DNA of 64,000 bases, taken from contig NZ_FOIP01000001.1 in NCBI RefSeq assembly GCF_900105215.1, positions 1,324,001 through 1,388,000 of the forward strand, written 5' to 3'. Below are positions 1 through 12,586 of this stretch, piece by piece. The DNA comes from Lacrimispora sphenoides. Its GTDB lineage: Bacteria > Bacillota > Clostridia > Lachnospirales > Lachnospiraceae. The first letter of the stretch is position 1. Every line of letters starts with the position of its first letter. The position numbers and the translations under genes are program-made. The notes under the pieces were generated by a model. That model saw nothing but the letters and a program-made list of their open reading frames with translations. It did not search any database and had not been told where the DNA came from.

Positions 1-18
1 TCTTCCTGCACCTTGATT

Positions 19-1110
19 TTATTCTTTAAGACTCTTATAAAGAGTTTTTGCTTCACTGATGGAGGAAGCCCTGCCCATCCGGATCATATCTGCCAGTTCG
101 TCAAGCCTTTCCGGAACCATAAATTCTTTTCCAATATAGGACGCATAGTTATCATTGATAAACAGGGTCTGCTCTTTTACCCTGATTTCCGCCTCATTGG
201 CATTCGCTGCTGCCGCTTCATATTCTTCCTCAAGCTTTGCAATCTTATCCCTGCTGTTGCCGGAGATCTCATCGGACAGGATGGTCTTTGTCACCTTATC
301 GAAGGTATTTAAGGCTTCCCGCTTCTTATCGGCAATATTGGATAAGTCCTGATCGATCCGGGTGATCTCGTCATCGTATTTCTCCAGATTGTATACAGCT
401 TCATCACGGTCTCTTTTTATAGAATGGACGATAACCTTGATCTTTCGTTTGTTGGACTTAATAAGGTCTCTGATGGACCTTCCTTTTCTTAATGCACTCT
501 GATGCCTCACCTTGGTAAGATTATTGATGAGGATGTAAAGGCCCCCAAAAAACAAGATGGCCGCAAAGTAAATCCCCATGAGATAAAAAGGAGATTTCTC
601 CGGAAGCAACAGATAGATCCCGCAGGGGATTGCAAGAAAAAACAAGAAAATATTAAAAAGTAGCACAAGGAACTCAGTAAATCCCCTGGGAAGATACAGA
701 GCATAATACCAGCCGCTTTTACAAAGGCCAGGAACCCGGTCCTGCTGGAAAACTGACTTCATCTGCAGCATTAACTCCCGGTTGTTTGCCTTAAGCTCTG
801 CCGTCTCCTCTTCGATCCGTTCCCTGACTCCCTGGGTTTTTGCCTTCTCCCGCTTCCCCCTCACCCGTTTTAAGCGGTCCTGTTCCCTTGCTATTTCCTC
901 GTCATAGGTGTCGTTTATTTCCTCGATCCGTTTCTTCACCGTAAGGCTGATGGCATCTGTCACAGCCTTCCTTTCTGCATCCAGTTCCTTCTCGAGACGT
1001 TTCTCCTCCAGCCGGAACTCTTCCAATAAACTCCTGCTTGCAGATAGCTCCTGAATGGCCCTGCAGGCCTCTCCAAGAAAACCAACCTGATCTGTTATGG
1101 GTTGCGCCAT
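19..1110 (-). CDS. Coiled-coil membrane protein of unknown function
   Basis: This 363-residue protein matches no family I can name. Residues about 15-125 are highly charged, rich in E/K/R and predicted coiled coil. Two adjacent hydrophobic helices follow at about 145-200, and then a second long charged coiled coil rich in Asp/Glu/Lys. The layout (coil, two membrane spans, coil) fits a membrane-anchored scaffold with both ends on the same, probably cytoplasmic, side. There is no signal peptide. The gene stands alone, and the start codon sits about 8 bases after an AGGAGG-like site. The function is unknown; the reading frame itself is convincing from length and composition. Confidence 0.65.
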   Translation of the reverse strand: MAQPITDQVGFLGEACRAIQELSASRSLLEEFRLEEKRLEKELDAERKAVTDAISLTVKKRIEEINDTYDEEIAREQDRLKRVRGKREKAKTQGVRERIEEETAELKANNRELMLQMKSVFQQDRVPGLCKSGWYYALYLPRGFTEFLVLLFNIFLFFLAIPCGIYLLLPEKSPFYLMGIYFAAILFFGGLYILINNLTKVRHQSALRKGRSIRDLIKSNKRKIKVIVHSIKRDRDEAVYNLEKYDDEITRIDQDLSNIADKKREALNTFDKVTKTILSDEISGNSRDKIAKLEEEYEAAAANANEAEIRVKEQTLFINDNYASYIGKEFMVPERLDELADMIRMGRASSISEAKTLYKSLKE

Positions 1111-1279
1111 CTTAAGTCTTCCTCCTTCGGTTTTTCCTACAAAGATTCTATCATATTTTTCATTGTTTTACAATGTCCGCCATTTTCCTTCTTGCCTTTT
1201 TCTGTGCAATAATGCTATAATCGTTGCATTATAAAAGCAACTGATGGCATCCCCTCATTTTAGAAAGGAAAATTCGTTT

Positions 1280-1546
1280 ATGTTTCGCATGTGGGCAAAA
1301 TTAATGAAAGACACCAGGATCATGAAAGACACCGTCATCTGCATCTCCGACTACAGCCTTTCCAGAACTACTATGGTCTTTCAGGCGCTTGACGATATCT
1401 GCCTCCAGTTCGATCTTGGAAAACCTATGTGGCTTGATGCTACCGTCCATGAATTTCAAAGACATTCCAAGGCCCGGTTTACCCAGGATAATTTTATAGA
1501 GCACATTGATTTTGATTTTCTGGAAATTCAGGTCATAGAAGAATAA
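1280..1546 (+). CDS. Small conserved hypothetical protein (88 aa)
   Basis: I chose the internal ATG at 1280 (protein beginning MFRMWAKLMK) because a GAAAGGAA ribosome site lies about 8 bases upstream. The ATG at 1244 has no such site. The product is a compact soluble protein with no signal peptide or membrane span. The phrase RIMKDTVICISDYSLSRT suggests a small alpha/beta protein, but I recognise no family. An open frame on the opposite strand (1301-1570) is judged a shadow, because the plus frame has both the ribosome site and a terminator just downstream. No function is assigned. Confidence 0.55.
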   Translation: MFRMWAKLMKDTRIMKDTVICISDYSLSRTTMVFQALDDICLQFDLGKPMWLDATVHEFQRHSKARFTQDNFIEHIDFDFLEIQVIEE

Positions 1547-1571
1547 GCGAAAGAAGTGTTCGTACATCATA

Positions 1572-1597
1572 CGGCATAGTCAGTTTTGACTATGCCG
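1572..1597 (+). terminator. Rho-independent terminator after the 88-aa gene
   Basis: An 11-bp perfect stem (CGGCATAGTCA / TGACTATGCCG) with a GTTT loop is followed by TTTTG on the plus strand. It lies between the convergent ends of the 88-aa gene and the glycosyltransferase and may serve both. Confidence 0.7.
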
Positions 1598-1655
1598 TTT
1601 TGCTGTTGTATTCGCTGGTATTATGCCGCACAATCACACCTGCTGTTTCTAACTG

Positions 1656-2477
1656 CTATCTGGCGGCAGCCTGCATATAATGCTTATACAGAGCCCCAAA
1701 ACGATGGGAATAGGATGCTGCCCAGGGTTTTCTCTTTCCGCAGAAATGAAGAACCGCCGTCTTCTGCATTACCCATTCCAGATTAATAATGCCACCGCTT
1801 CTTATGAGGTAATTAGAGTAATACCTGGCATCATAGTTCCATATGGCATCGTCCACCTGCATGGTCTGCTGTCCATAAAGGAAATTAAAAACATCCTGAT
1901 CCGGGAGCAGAAGATCCGATTCGTGTTCGCTGACACACTTAAAAATAGCATCTGTCTTGACAAGCTCCCTGGCCTTTTCTAAATCCATCAACACAACACC
2001 GGTATTGTAATAGTCATGCTCGGTACCCAGCCTTACACGATTGATATCATTCATTATCTCCGTAATTCCGGTATGGGACGCGGCTGCAAAGGCACACCCT
2101 TTAAGTTCCACATCCCACAATGGGCGAAGGGGATTAATCACAAGGATATCCGGATCAAGATAAAGAACCTTTTCCAAGGACTCAGGAAGAAGATGGGGAG
2201 CCAGCAAGCGGTAATACATCTCCTGGGGGTACCTTTTTGAAATGGGGGCATTCTGAAAGATTGCACGGTCTACCTGCAGTGGAGTTAATGGTACACAGCG
2301 CAGGCTGCAGTACTCTTCCAGAGCTTGAAGCTCCTCCTGGGGGATCGCGCTATGCAGCAGCCATACATGTACGGTTTCCCGAGGATTATTAGTAAGCAGA
2401 GACATTAACATGGTTTGAAACGGTTTTATATAGTTTTTATCAAAGGTCACAAGCAGATTGATTCTGTCATTATGCAT
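1656..2477 (-). CDS. Glycosyltransferase family 8 protein
   Basis: This is a retaining glycosyltransferase of the GT8 (LgtC/GspA) type, expected to move a hexose from a nucleotide sugar onto a surface glycan or lipid. The N-terminus starts with a nucleotide-binding strand (NLLVTFDKNYI). The metal-binding DxD motif is D108-P-D110 in VLYLDPDILV. The C-terminal HFCGKRKPW near residue 244 matches the HxxGxxKPW element of the family. The length of 273 is normal and there is no signal peptide, so the enzyme acts in the cytoplasm. It is the last gene of a MarR / phosphatidyltransferase / GT8 operon with gaps of 24 and 19 bases, which points to envelope glycolipid synthesis. The acceptor cannot be read from the sequence. 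Confidence 0.85.
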   Translation of the reverse strand: MHNDRINLLVTFDKNYIKPFQTMLMSLLTNNPRETVHVWLLHSAIPQEELQALEEYCSLRCVPLTPLQVDRAIFQNAPISKRYPQEMYYRLLAPHLLPESLEKVLYLDPDILVINPLRPLWDVELKGCAFAAASHTGITEIMNDINRVRLGTEHDYYNTGVVLMDLEKARELVKTDAIFKCVSEHESDLLLPDQDVFNFLYGQQTMQVDDAIWNYDARYYSNYLIRSGGIINLEWVMQKTAVLHFCGKRKPWAASYSHRFGALYKHYMQAAAR

Positions 2478-2496
2478 GATTCTTCTCCTTTCTTTG

Positions 2497-3057
2497 CTAA
2501 GTTTTGTTTGTATTCTTCAATGCCACTATATTGCGGATTCCGTAAAGAACAAGAGAAACAAACATCATAAGGATGCAAATTGCAATAAGCATATCCGATA
2601 ATATCCTGGGAATGTCATTCCATATCACATGAAGAATCATCATGGCATAAAGCAGAATCGTTGCTGCTTTTCCATGCCAATTTGCCCCAAAAACCTGCCC
2701 CGTGTTCCGTATCACCAAAAAGCCTGTGATTCCTGCAAATATCTCTTTCAGAATCAGAAGAACAAGCGGTGCCATCATAAAGGGGAAGCGGGTGACAAGG
2801 CAAAAGAGCATCGCCCCCTGGGTCAGCTTATCAGCAATCGGGTCCAATACCTTACCCAAATTGCTGATCATTTGAAAACGTCTTGCAATAAAACCATCCA
2901 CAACATCTGTCAGGCCAGACAGGATCAAAAGGCCTCCTGTCCTTAAATAATCCTGTTTTACGTAGTATAGCCAGACAAGAAGCGGTATCATGCATATGCG
3001 TAAAGCGGAAAGCATATTGGGGATTGTCAGGATCCTCTTTTGGGGTTCTCGATTCAT
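2497..3057 (-). CDS. CDP-alcohol phosphatidyltransferase (PgsA-like)
   Basis: An integral membrane enzyme that swaps CMP of a CDP-diacylglycerol for an alcohol, usually glycerol 3-phosphate. The complete family signature is present: D51, D54-G55, A58-R59, G68, D72 and D76 (DG-x2-AR-x8-G-x3-D-x3-D). About five to six hydrophobic helices fill the 186 residues, the usual length. Its neighbours are a MarR regulator upstream and a GT8 glycosyltransferase downstream, not the housekeeping pgsA surroundings. It may therefore be a secondary copy serving glycolipid synthesis or membrane remodelling. The exact alcohol substrate (glycerol-P, serine or inositol-P) is not proven. Confidence 0.85.
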   Translation of the reverse strand: MNREPQKRILTIPNMLSALRICMIPLLVWLYYVKQDYLRTGGLLILSGLTDVVDGFIARRFQMISNLGKVLDPIADKLTQGAMLFCLVTRFPFMMAPLVLLILKEIFAGITGFLVIRNTGQVFGANWHGKAATILLYAMMILHVIWNDIPRILSDMLIAICILMMFVSLVLYGIRNIVALKNTNKT

Positions 3058-3081
3058 AATTCTCCTTTCTGCTTGGTTTCA

Positions 3082-3525
3082 TTACTCTTTATTTATTTCT
3101 TCACGCAAAAGGGTAATATACTTCCCCATCAATGCGATGAATGTCTTAAGCTCCTGCTCCGGCATCTTTCCGATGGCTCTCGTTTCTGCTTCATATATAT
3201 GCAGTACCCTGTTTTCACCAAACGCTTTTCCTGCTTCGGTAAGACGGATGATTTTCCGGTTGCGTGTTCCAGGAACTGTCTCCAGAAATACATAGCCTTT
3301 TTTTGTTAAATTTGTGATTACGGAGTTAACAGTCTGTTTCGGCAAAGACCATATATCACAGATGTCTTGCTGGGAATACTCACCTCCCCAAACAAGAAGG
3401 GCATACCATACCCAAAGTTCACTGTCAGAAATTCCGTATTTTATAGCAGCACTGTGATAGATGGCTGTAAGTTCCTTTTCCTGTTGGTTTAAAATTCCTT
3501 GTTGCTTTTTGATCTGTTCATTCAT
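3082..3525 (-). CDS. MarR-family transcriptional regulator
   Basis: A 147-residue winged-helix dimeric regulator. The recognition region SQQDICDIWSLPKQTVNSVITNLTKKGYVFLE is a typical MarR helix-turn-helix, followed by the wing VPGTRNRKIIRLTEAGKAF. Helical dimerisation segments lie at both ends. It heads an operon with a CDP-alcohol phosphatidyltransferase and a GT8 glycosyltransferase, so it most likely controls that envelope module and itself. A near-perfect palindrome directly upstream (3549-3566) is the probable operator. The ligand is unknown. It is not obviously FabT: its operator candidate differs from the TTTGA...TCAAA sites seen at the fatty-acid operon. Confidence 0.85.
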   Translation of the reverse strand: MNEQIKKQQGILNQQEKELTAIYHSAAIKYGISDSELWVWYALLVWGGEYSQQDICDIWSLPKQTVNSVITNLTKKGYVFLETVPGTRNRKIIRLTEAGKAFGENRVLHIYEAETRAIGKMPEQELKTFIALMGKYITLLREEINKE

Positions 3526-3548
3526 TCCAGAATCTCCTCTATCATAAT

Positions 3549-3566
3549 GTATCCGATATCGGACAC
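3549..3566. promoter_or_regulatory. Palindromic operator candidate for the MarR gene
   Basis: GTATCCGATATCGGACAC is an 18-base inverted repeat with one mismatched pair and a perfect CCGATATCGG core. It lies 24 bases upstream of the MarR start, where an autoregulatory site would be. Confidence 0.5.
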
Positions 3567-3616
3567 TTAAAGGTTAATTTAAAATCAGATACTTGTCAAG
3601 CAGATTTATAAAATCC

Positions 3617-3661
3617 AAAAAAATGCTGTTCCTCTCGCACAAACGCGAAGAAACAGCATCT
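3617..3661 (-). terminator. Terminator of the oligosaccharide operon
   Basis: The stem ATGCTGTT / AACAGCAT, with further pairing inside (CGC / GCG), is followed on the minus strand by a run of seven T. It lies just downstream of the LacI gene, the last gene of the operon. Confidence 0.8.
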
Positions 3662-3686
3662 TTAAAAGAGCAGGCAGCCCTTAATT

Positions 3687-4703
<1,017 letters not shown>

Positions 4704-4802
4704 TTATATTGTCCTCATTTTATCATATCTGATTTTGTGCCGCAACTATCATCATATGTCTGTCACAATACCAAATTTGTTACGGCCCGGCCTTGTGATC
4801 CA

Positions 4803-5444
4803 TCAAGGTTCTACGATTTTTAGCAGATCGGAGAATGTGTTTAATTGATAGGTTGCAATATTGCATGATATCCCATCTCCAATTGCCCCACAGTCCATAT
4901 TCCCAGCTTTGGCAGCCTCTAATCCGGCTTTGGCATCTTCTACCACAAGGCAGCCTTTCGGGTCCTCCGAAAGGAACCTGGCTGCTTTTAGAAACACTTC
5001 TGGGTCAGGTTTGGAATTAGTAATATTATTTCCGTCAGAAATAGCATCAAAATACCCAAAAAGGCCAAGACGCTCTAAGATGAATCCTGCATTCTTACTG
5101 GAAGAGCCAATGCCAAGCTTCAGCCCTTTTAAGCGGAGGGCATCCAGTGTTGTCTTTACTTCCCCGGAAAGATCCTTCGGGCTCATATGCTTCAATAATT
5201 CCTTATAGATTTCATTTTTCTTTTCTGCCAGAAACGTCTTTTCTTCCTGGTTTAAGTTCCCGTGATAATTCTCCAAAATGATCTCAAGACTTTCCATGCG
5301 GCTTATTCCCCGCAACCGGTTATTGATTACTTCATCAAAATAAACGCCAAGTTCATCTGCGACCTGCTTCCATGCCTGATAATGGTATCTGTCCGTATGA
5401 CAGATCACCCCATCCAAATCAAAAATAACTGCCTTATATTTCAT
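4803..5444 (-). CDS. pgmB: Beta-phosphoglucomutase
   Basis: A HAD-superfamily enzyme that converts beta-glucose 1-phosphate to glucose 6-phosphate. The nucleophile motif DLDGVICHTD lies at residues 9-18, and the cap-domain segment YHYQAWKQVADELGV follows directly, as in PgmB. The later motifs are SSSKNAGFILERLGL and KPDPEVFLKAA, then VVEDAKAGLEAAKAG with the metal-binding acids. The length of 213 is normal for the family. It is in the same operon as a GH65 enzyme. Inverting GH65 phosphorylases release beta-glucose 1-phosphate, so the pair makes a complete route into glycolysis. The specific PgmB call relies on this context as well as on the motifs. Confidence 0.9.
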   Translation of the reverse strand: MKYKAVIFDLDGVICHTDRYHYQAWKQVADELGVYFDEVINNRLRGISRMESLEIILENYHGNLNQEEKTFLAEKKNEIYKELLKHMSPKDLSGEVKTTLDALRLKGLKLGIGSSSKNAGFILERLGLFGYFDAISDGNNITNSKPDPEVFLKAARFLSEDPKGCLVVEDAKAGLEAAKAGNMDCGAIGDGISCNIATYQLNTFSDLLKIVEP

Positions 5445-5456
5445 AAGGAATTCCTC

Positions 5457-6317
5457 CTATTCTACCTGCCCGGCTTCTGAAAGGTTTGATATTACAACTG
5501 CTCCTAAGATGATCAAGCTGCCCGCCAACATGCGGGGGGTGACAATTTCCCCAAGAATCAGAATAGAAAACAGTGTTCCAAATACGGATTCCAGGGACAG
5601 AATAATAGCCGCTTTTGTTTCATCTACATATTTCTGGCTTGCTGTCTGAAGCAGGTAGCATACCGTTGTGCTGATCACTCCTAAATAAAGAACACTTAAT
5701 ATTCCTTTCCCAGTCACGTGAAACTGTGTCTCTCCAAAAGCCATTAAGCAGATGAAAGATAAAAAGAATGCAGTTATCATCTGAATAAAGTTCAATACAG
5801 TCGCACGGTATTTCTTTACAAATTCACTTGTAAGAAATATTTGAAATGCAAACCCAACAGCGCAAATAAGAGTCAGCCCATCCCCAAGGCCTAAGGAAAA
5901 ATTTCGGTCTAATGACAGAAGGGCCACACCTGCTATGGACATCAGTGCCCCGGCTATCCCTCTTGCTCCTATCTTCTTTCTTAAGATCAGAAATGAAATA
6001 AACGGAACAATCACCACATTTAAAGCTGTTAAAAAAGCATTTTTAGAGGGTGTGGTGTATTGAAGCCCCACAATCTGAAATGCAAATCCGGCAAAGAGGG
6101 CGAGACCCATGAGCCCCCCTGCCTTTACTTCTGATTTTGTGATTCCTTTTAAGGAACGTATGCTGATCAGCCCCATTAAAATAGTGCCTAATAGAAAACG
6201 GACCGCCATAATCTGAAATGGTCTCATACTCTCCAGAGCCATGTCGCTGGCAACAAAGCCGCCGCCCCATATGATGGTTACTAAGATAAGCCCCCCGATT
6301 GCAAGCCTTTTTTTCAT
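5457..6317 (-). CDS. EamA/DMT-family transporter
   Basis: This membrane protein of about 286 residues has ten predicted helices arranged as two EamA repeats. The first contains LVTIIWGGGFVASDMALESMRPFQIMAVRF, and the second ends LESVFGTLFSILILGEIVTPRMLAGSLIILGAVV. The start at the second ATG (6317) is preferred because GAGAGG then has an 8-base spacing. The ATG at 6323 would be only two bases from that site. The gene sits between GH65 and pgmB with 13-base gaps. The substrate is unknown; it could export a metabolite or import a sugar-derived product of this pathway. Confidence 0.8.
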   Translation of the reverse strand: MKKRLAIGGLILVTIIWGGGFVASDMALESMRPFQIMAVRFLLGTILMGLISIRSLKGITKSEVKAGGLMGLALFAGFAFQIVGLQYTTPSKNAFLTALNVVIVPFISFLILRKKIGARGIAGALMSIAGVALLSLDRNFSLGLGDGLTLICAVGFAFQIFLTSEFVKKYRATVLNFIQMITAFFLSFICLMAFGETQFHVTGKGILSVLYLGVISTTVCYLLQTASQKYVDETKAAIILSLESVFGTLFSILILGEIVTPRMLAGSLIILGAVVISNLSEAGQVE

Positions 6318-6330
6318 GTACATGTCCTCT

Positions 6331-8652
6331 CTATTCCCTGGATGCCTTTATGATCTGCCCATTCACCTTTACATTAAGGGCTTCCCCGTCCAGTACCTTC
6401 ACTAAGACGCTGTTATCCCTGCTGATGGTGATCTTTAACCAGGAATTCAGATAGTGGAGGCTAAAGTCCAGCCCCTCCCATTCCTTTGGCATGTGAGGAC
6501 AAACAGTCAGCATACCGTCTTCCCCAATGGAAACCCCGGCAAATCCAAATACTACGGTCTGCCATACGCCTCCGGTATTGGCAGCGTGAATCCCTTCCCT
6601 CGTGTTTTTCTGTAAGTTCAGCAAATCTAGGAAAGCGGCTCTTTTTAAATACCGGTACGCCTTGGAATCGTCTCCTACCTTTAATCCCATAACAGAGTAA
6701 ATGCTTGGGCTTAAAGAAGATCCGTGAAGGGTACGTTTTTCATAATACTCGTAATTTTGACCTATCTCATCTTCCGAAAATTCTTCTCCCAATAAGTGAA
6801 GAAGCATGACCACATCCGCCTGCTTAATAATCTGTGTCTGTCTTACCTTCTTGGTCTTTAAGGCTTCCGGACGAATCGGCCAGTCATTTTCGTCGTATTT
6901 TTCAATTACCACATCATCCAGCTTAAAGTAACCTTCAAACTGCTCTAAAAGGCTCGTGCCTTCTTTTCTCGGAAGGTACATCTTTTCCTGGACGATCTCC
7001 CAATTTTTGATTTCTCCGTCCGTTAACCCTGTTTTCCGGATTATCGTATCATATTCTTTGGCATGCTCTTTCTTAAGGGTATCAATTAAGGCAATCACAT
7101 AGCGTAGATTCCATTTCGCCAGATAATTGGTATAGAGATTGTTATTTACCGGTTCATGCCATTCATCAGGGCCGGTTACCTGGTTAATCTCATAGCGGTC
7201 CTTTTCTGCGACATATTCACACCGGCTGGCCCAAAACCTTGCTGTTTCTGTTAAAATCTCCACTCCCTGGTTCAGTAAAAAATCTATGTCTCTGGTTATT
7301 TTCACATAATTATAAATGCCATAAGCAACTGCCGCCGTCACGTGATGCTCATAAACGGCTACATAACAGCGGTAACAGGAACCATCCGGCTCAATGGTCC
7401 AGTCAGGGCACTGCTCTGTGCCGTCATCCGCAGATTCCCATGGATATTGTGCTCCTTTATAGCCGTTTTTCCTGGCATTTTCCCTTGCTGCATCCAGCAG
7501 ATGATACCGGTAAGATTCCAGATTTCTTGCCGTTTTAGGGAAAACGTATGCAAAAAAGGGAAGCATGAAAATTTCCGTATCCCAAAAGGCATGGCCGCCA
7601 TATTCTTCGCCGGAAAGGAGCTTCGCGCCCACATTGACTCTGGCATCTCTCTCATTGCCCGTGCTCATTAAATGAAAAATATTGAAACGGACTGCCCGAT
7701 CCAGCTCAAAGTCACCTGCAATACGGATATCCGCAGCTTTCCACATCTCCTCATAAACCGCCCTATGGGCTGCCAGCTCTTCTTCAAAACCTGTTTCCAA
7801 AAATCCATCTATTTCATCTTTTACCGACCCATGAAGTGCATATCTGGCTGCATCACGTTCTGTATACATGGATACATATTTTATGATTTCTACTGTTTCC
7901 CCTTCCATGGCATCAAAATCACCAAACTCCACCCCTTGTTCCCCAAAGGCGTGAAACATCCGGTTTTTCAGAATTCCCTTGCCATTTTTATAGGCTTCGA
8001 TCCGGCATCCGGATCCTACATGAAGGTGATTATCCCTGGTCGCCACTTCCATATAAATACCGTCTTTATCCAGCGCCTCATTTGCTGTCATATATGTATG
8101 TTTTACTTTAAAGCGGGGGGCATCATGGAAGTTAATAATCGTACCGTCAATGATATTTTCCACTTCTATGATACCGCTGTAATTTAACGGTGTGACATAC
8201 AATTTGATTCCCATGCGATGTACATTGGCACGGCTCACAAACCGGATTCCTTCCACCAGGGTTTCTCTTCCCTTTTTATCCCTCAATATATAACTTTTTG
8301 CAAGAAGGGCCTGTTTCATATCAAGGGCTCTGGAAAACTTAAGAATCTGGCAGTTTTCTATTCCAACCAGCTCTTTTTCAATATAAAGCTTTATTCCAAG
8401 CCAATTGGGAAGTGCAGCAAGCTCCCTCATAAAGGTTTCTGATTTATCAAATACACCATTCATATATAAATAGGGGAGGGTAATTTTTCCGCCTTCTTCA
8501 TAACTTCCCCTGATTCCCAGATACCCATTAGATAAACTGAATAAACTTTCAAATTTCAAATTTTCTTCCGGTTCATATTCCTGCTGCAGAATTATCCAGT
8601 CATCGGAGCTTAGCAACTCTTTTAATTTCCCTGAAAATCTCTCTTTTATCAT
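6331..8652 (-). CDS. GH65 disaccharide phosphorylase
   Basis: A cytoplasmic enzyme of glycoside hydrolase family 65, expected to cleave an alpha-glucoside with phosphate into beta-glucose 1-phosphate and a second sugar. The catalytic-acid motif VTGPDEWHEPVNNNLYTNY is present with Glu497. The N-terminal beta-sandwich begins near YEPEENLKFESLFSLSNGYLGIRG, and the phosphate-site region GSSLSPSIYSVMG follows the barrel. The length of 773 is typical. Maltose, kojibiose, nigerose, trehalose or alpha-1,3-oligoglucan could be the substrate; motifs alone do not separate these. The adjacent beta-phosphoglucomutase supports a phosphorylase rather than a hydrolase. There is no signal peptide. Confidence 0.88.
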   Translation of the reverse strand: MIKERFSGKLKELLSSDDWIILQQEYEPEENLKFESLFSLSNGYLGIRGSYEEGGKITLPYLYMNGVFDKSETFMRELAALPNWLGIKLYIEKELVGIENCQILKFSRALDMKQALLAKSYILRDKKGRETLVEGIRFVSRANVHRMGIKLYVTPLNYSGIIEVENIIDGTIINFHDAPRFKVKHTYMTANEALDKDGIYMEVATRDNHLHVGSGCRIEAYKNGKGILKNRMFHAFGEQGVEFGDFDAMEGETVEIIKYVSMYTERDAARYALHGSVKDEIDGFLETGFEEELAAHRAVYEEMWKAADIRIAGDFELDRAVRFNIFHLMSTGNERDARVNVGAKLLSGEEYGGHAFWDTEIFMLPFFAYVFPKTARNLESYRYHLLDAARENARKNGYKGAQYPWESADDGTEQCPDWTIEPDGSCYRCYVAVYEHHVTAAVAYGIYNYVKITRDIDFLLNQGVEILTETARFWASRCEYVAEKDRYEINQVTGPDEWHEPVNNNLYTNYLAKWNLRYVIALIDTLKKEHAKEYDTIIRKTGLTDGEIKNWEIVQEKMYLPRKEGTSLLEQFEGYFKLDDVVIEKYDENDWPIRPEALKTKKVRQTQIIKQADVVMLLHLLGEEFSEDEIGQNYEYYEKRTLHGSSLSPSIYSVMGLKVGDDSKAYRYLKRAAFLDLLNLQKNTREGIHAANTGGVWQTVVFGFAGVSIGEDGMLTVCPHMPKEWEGLDFSLHYLNSWLKITISRDNSVLVKVLDGEALNVKVNGQIIKASRE

Positions 8653-8677
8653 TCTTAGACTGCTCCTTTACGTCTTC

Positions 8678-11757
<3,080 letters not shown>

Positions 11758-11764
11758 GCTCTTT

Positions 11765-12586
11765 CTATTTAATAGAACCACTTGTCCCTTCTACAATATA
11801 CTTTTGCGCAATAATGAATATAATAATTGGCGGGATAATCATAATGATTGTAATACAAAGCATAGGGATAATCCGTGTGCTGTGAACTCCCTTAAAGGTT
11901 GCAAGACCTAAAGCAAGTGTATATTTGCTTCTGTCATGAAGGAAAATCAATGGTCCAAGATAATCATTCCACACCGTAATCATATTTAATACGCCTACCA
12001 GAATGAGGGAAGGCTTTAAGATCGGCATGTAAATCTTCCAATAAATCTGAAATGCATTGGCACCGTCAATTCGCGCCGCCTCTTCAAAGTCCCCCGGAAC
12101 CCCCATTAAGAACTGCCTCATTAAGAAAATATAGTAGGCCGAGCCAAACCATGCTGGCACAACCAGCGGTTTTAATGTATTAATCCAGCCAAATAAATTA
12201 AATTCCATATATTGAGGAATCATGGTAACATCCCATGGAATCATCATAGTAGAAAGCAAAATCATAAATAACAGGTTTTTTCCTTTAAATTCAAACCTAG
12301 CAAAACCATATGCCACCAAGGAACAGGAAAGGATCTGCCCTGCAGTCGTCAAAACCGTTATGATAATTGAATTTTTTAAGTATGTACCAAAGGGCTGTGA
12401 TTCCCATGCGTTTTTAAAATTTTCAAACAGCCATTTTGAAGGGAATAGCCTGGGCGGATAGGCAATGGCTTCTGCTTCCGTCTTAAAGGCAGTAAAAAAC
12501 ATATAAACAAAAGGTGCAAGAAAGTAAACTGCAACAGCAGTCAGAAGGGTATAGATAATCACTTTTGACTTCTTGGACATTTTCAT
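11765..12586 (-). CDS. Sugar ABC transporter permease (MalG type)
   Basis: This inner-membrane permease of 273 residues belongs to the carbohydrate uptake-1 family. Six hydrophobic helices are evident. The coupling-loop motif EAARIDGANAFQIYWKIYMPILKPSL is the EAA signature that contacts the ATPase, and the C-terminus IIAQKYIVEGTSGSIKG-like ending is typical of MalG proteins. It overlaps the end of the MalF-type permease as TAATG, so the two are translationally coupled. No ATPase gene is in the operon. As is common in Firmicutes, a shared MsiK-type ATPase encoded elsewhere probably energises it. Confidence 0.9.
   Translation of the reverse strand: MKMSKKSKVIIYTLLTAVAVYFLAPFVYMFFTAFKTEAEAIAYPPRLFPSKWLFENFKNAWESQPFGTYLKNSIIITVLTTAGQILSCSLVAYGFARFEFKGKNLLFMILLSTMMIPWDVTMIPQYMEFNLFGWINTLKPLVVPAWFGSAYYIFLMRQFLMGVPGDFEEAARIDGANAFQIYWKIYMPILKPSLILVGVLNMITVWNDYLGPLIFLHDRSKYTLALGLATFKGVHSTRIIPMLCITIIMIIPPIIIFIIAQKYIVEGTSGSIK

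Noticed and set aside
1301..1570. 89-codon minus-strand frame opposite the 88-aa gene
   Set aside because: It lacks a ribosome site, and the plus frame has both a ribosome site and a terminator directly behind it.
7672..8187. 171-codon plus-strand frame opposite the GH65 gene
   Set aside because: It is antisense to a clear enzyme gene with full motifs. Its composition (many Phe, Ile, Cys and His) is typical of a shadow frame.
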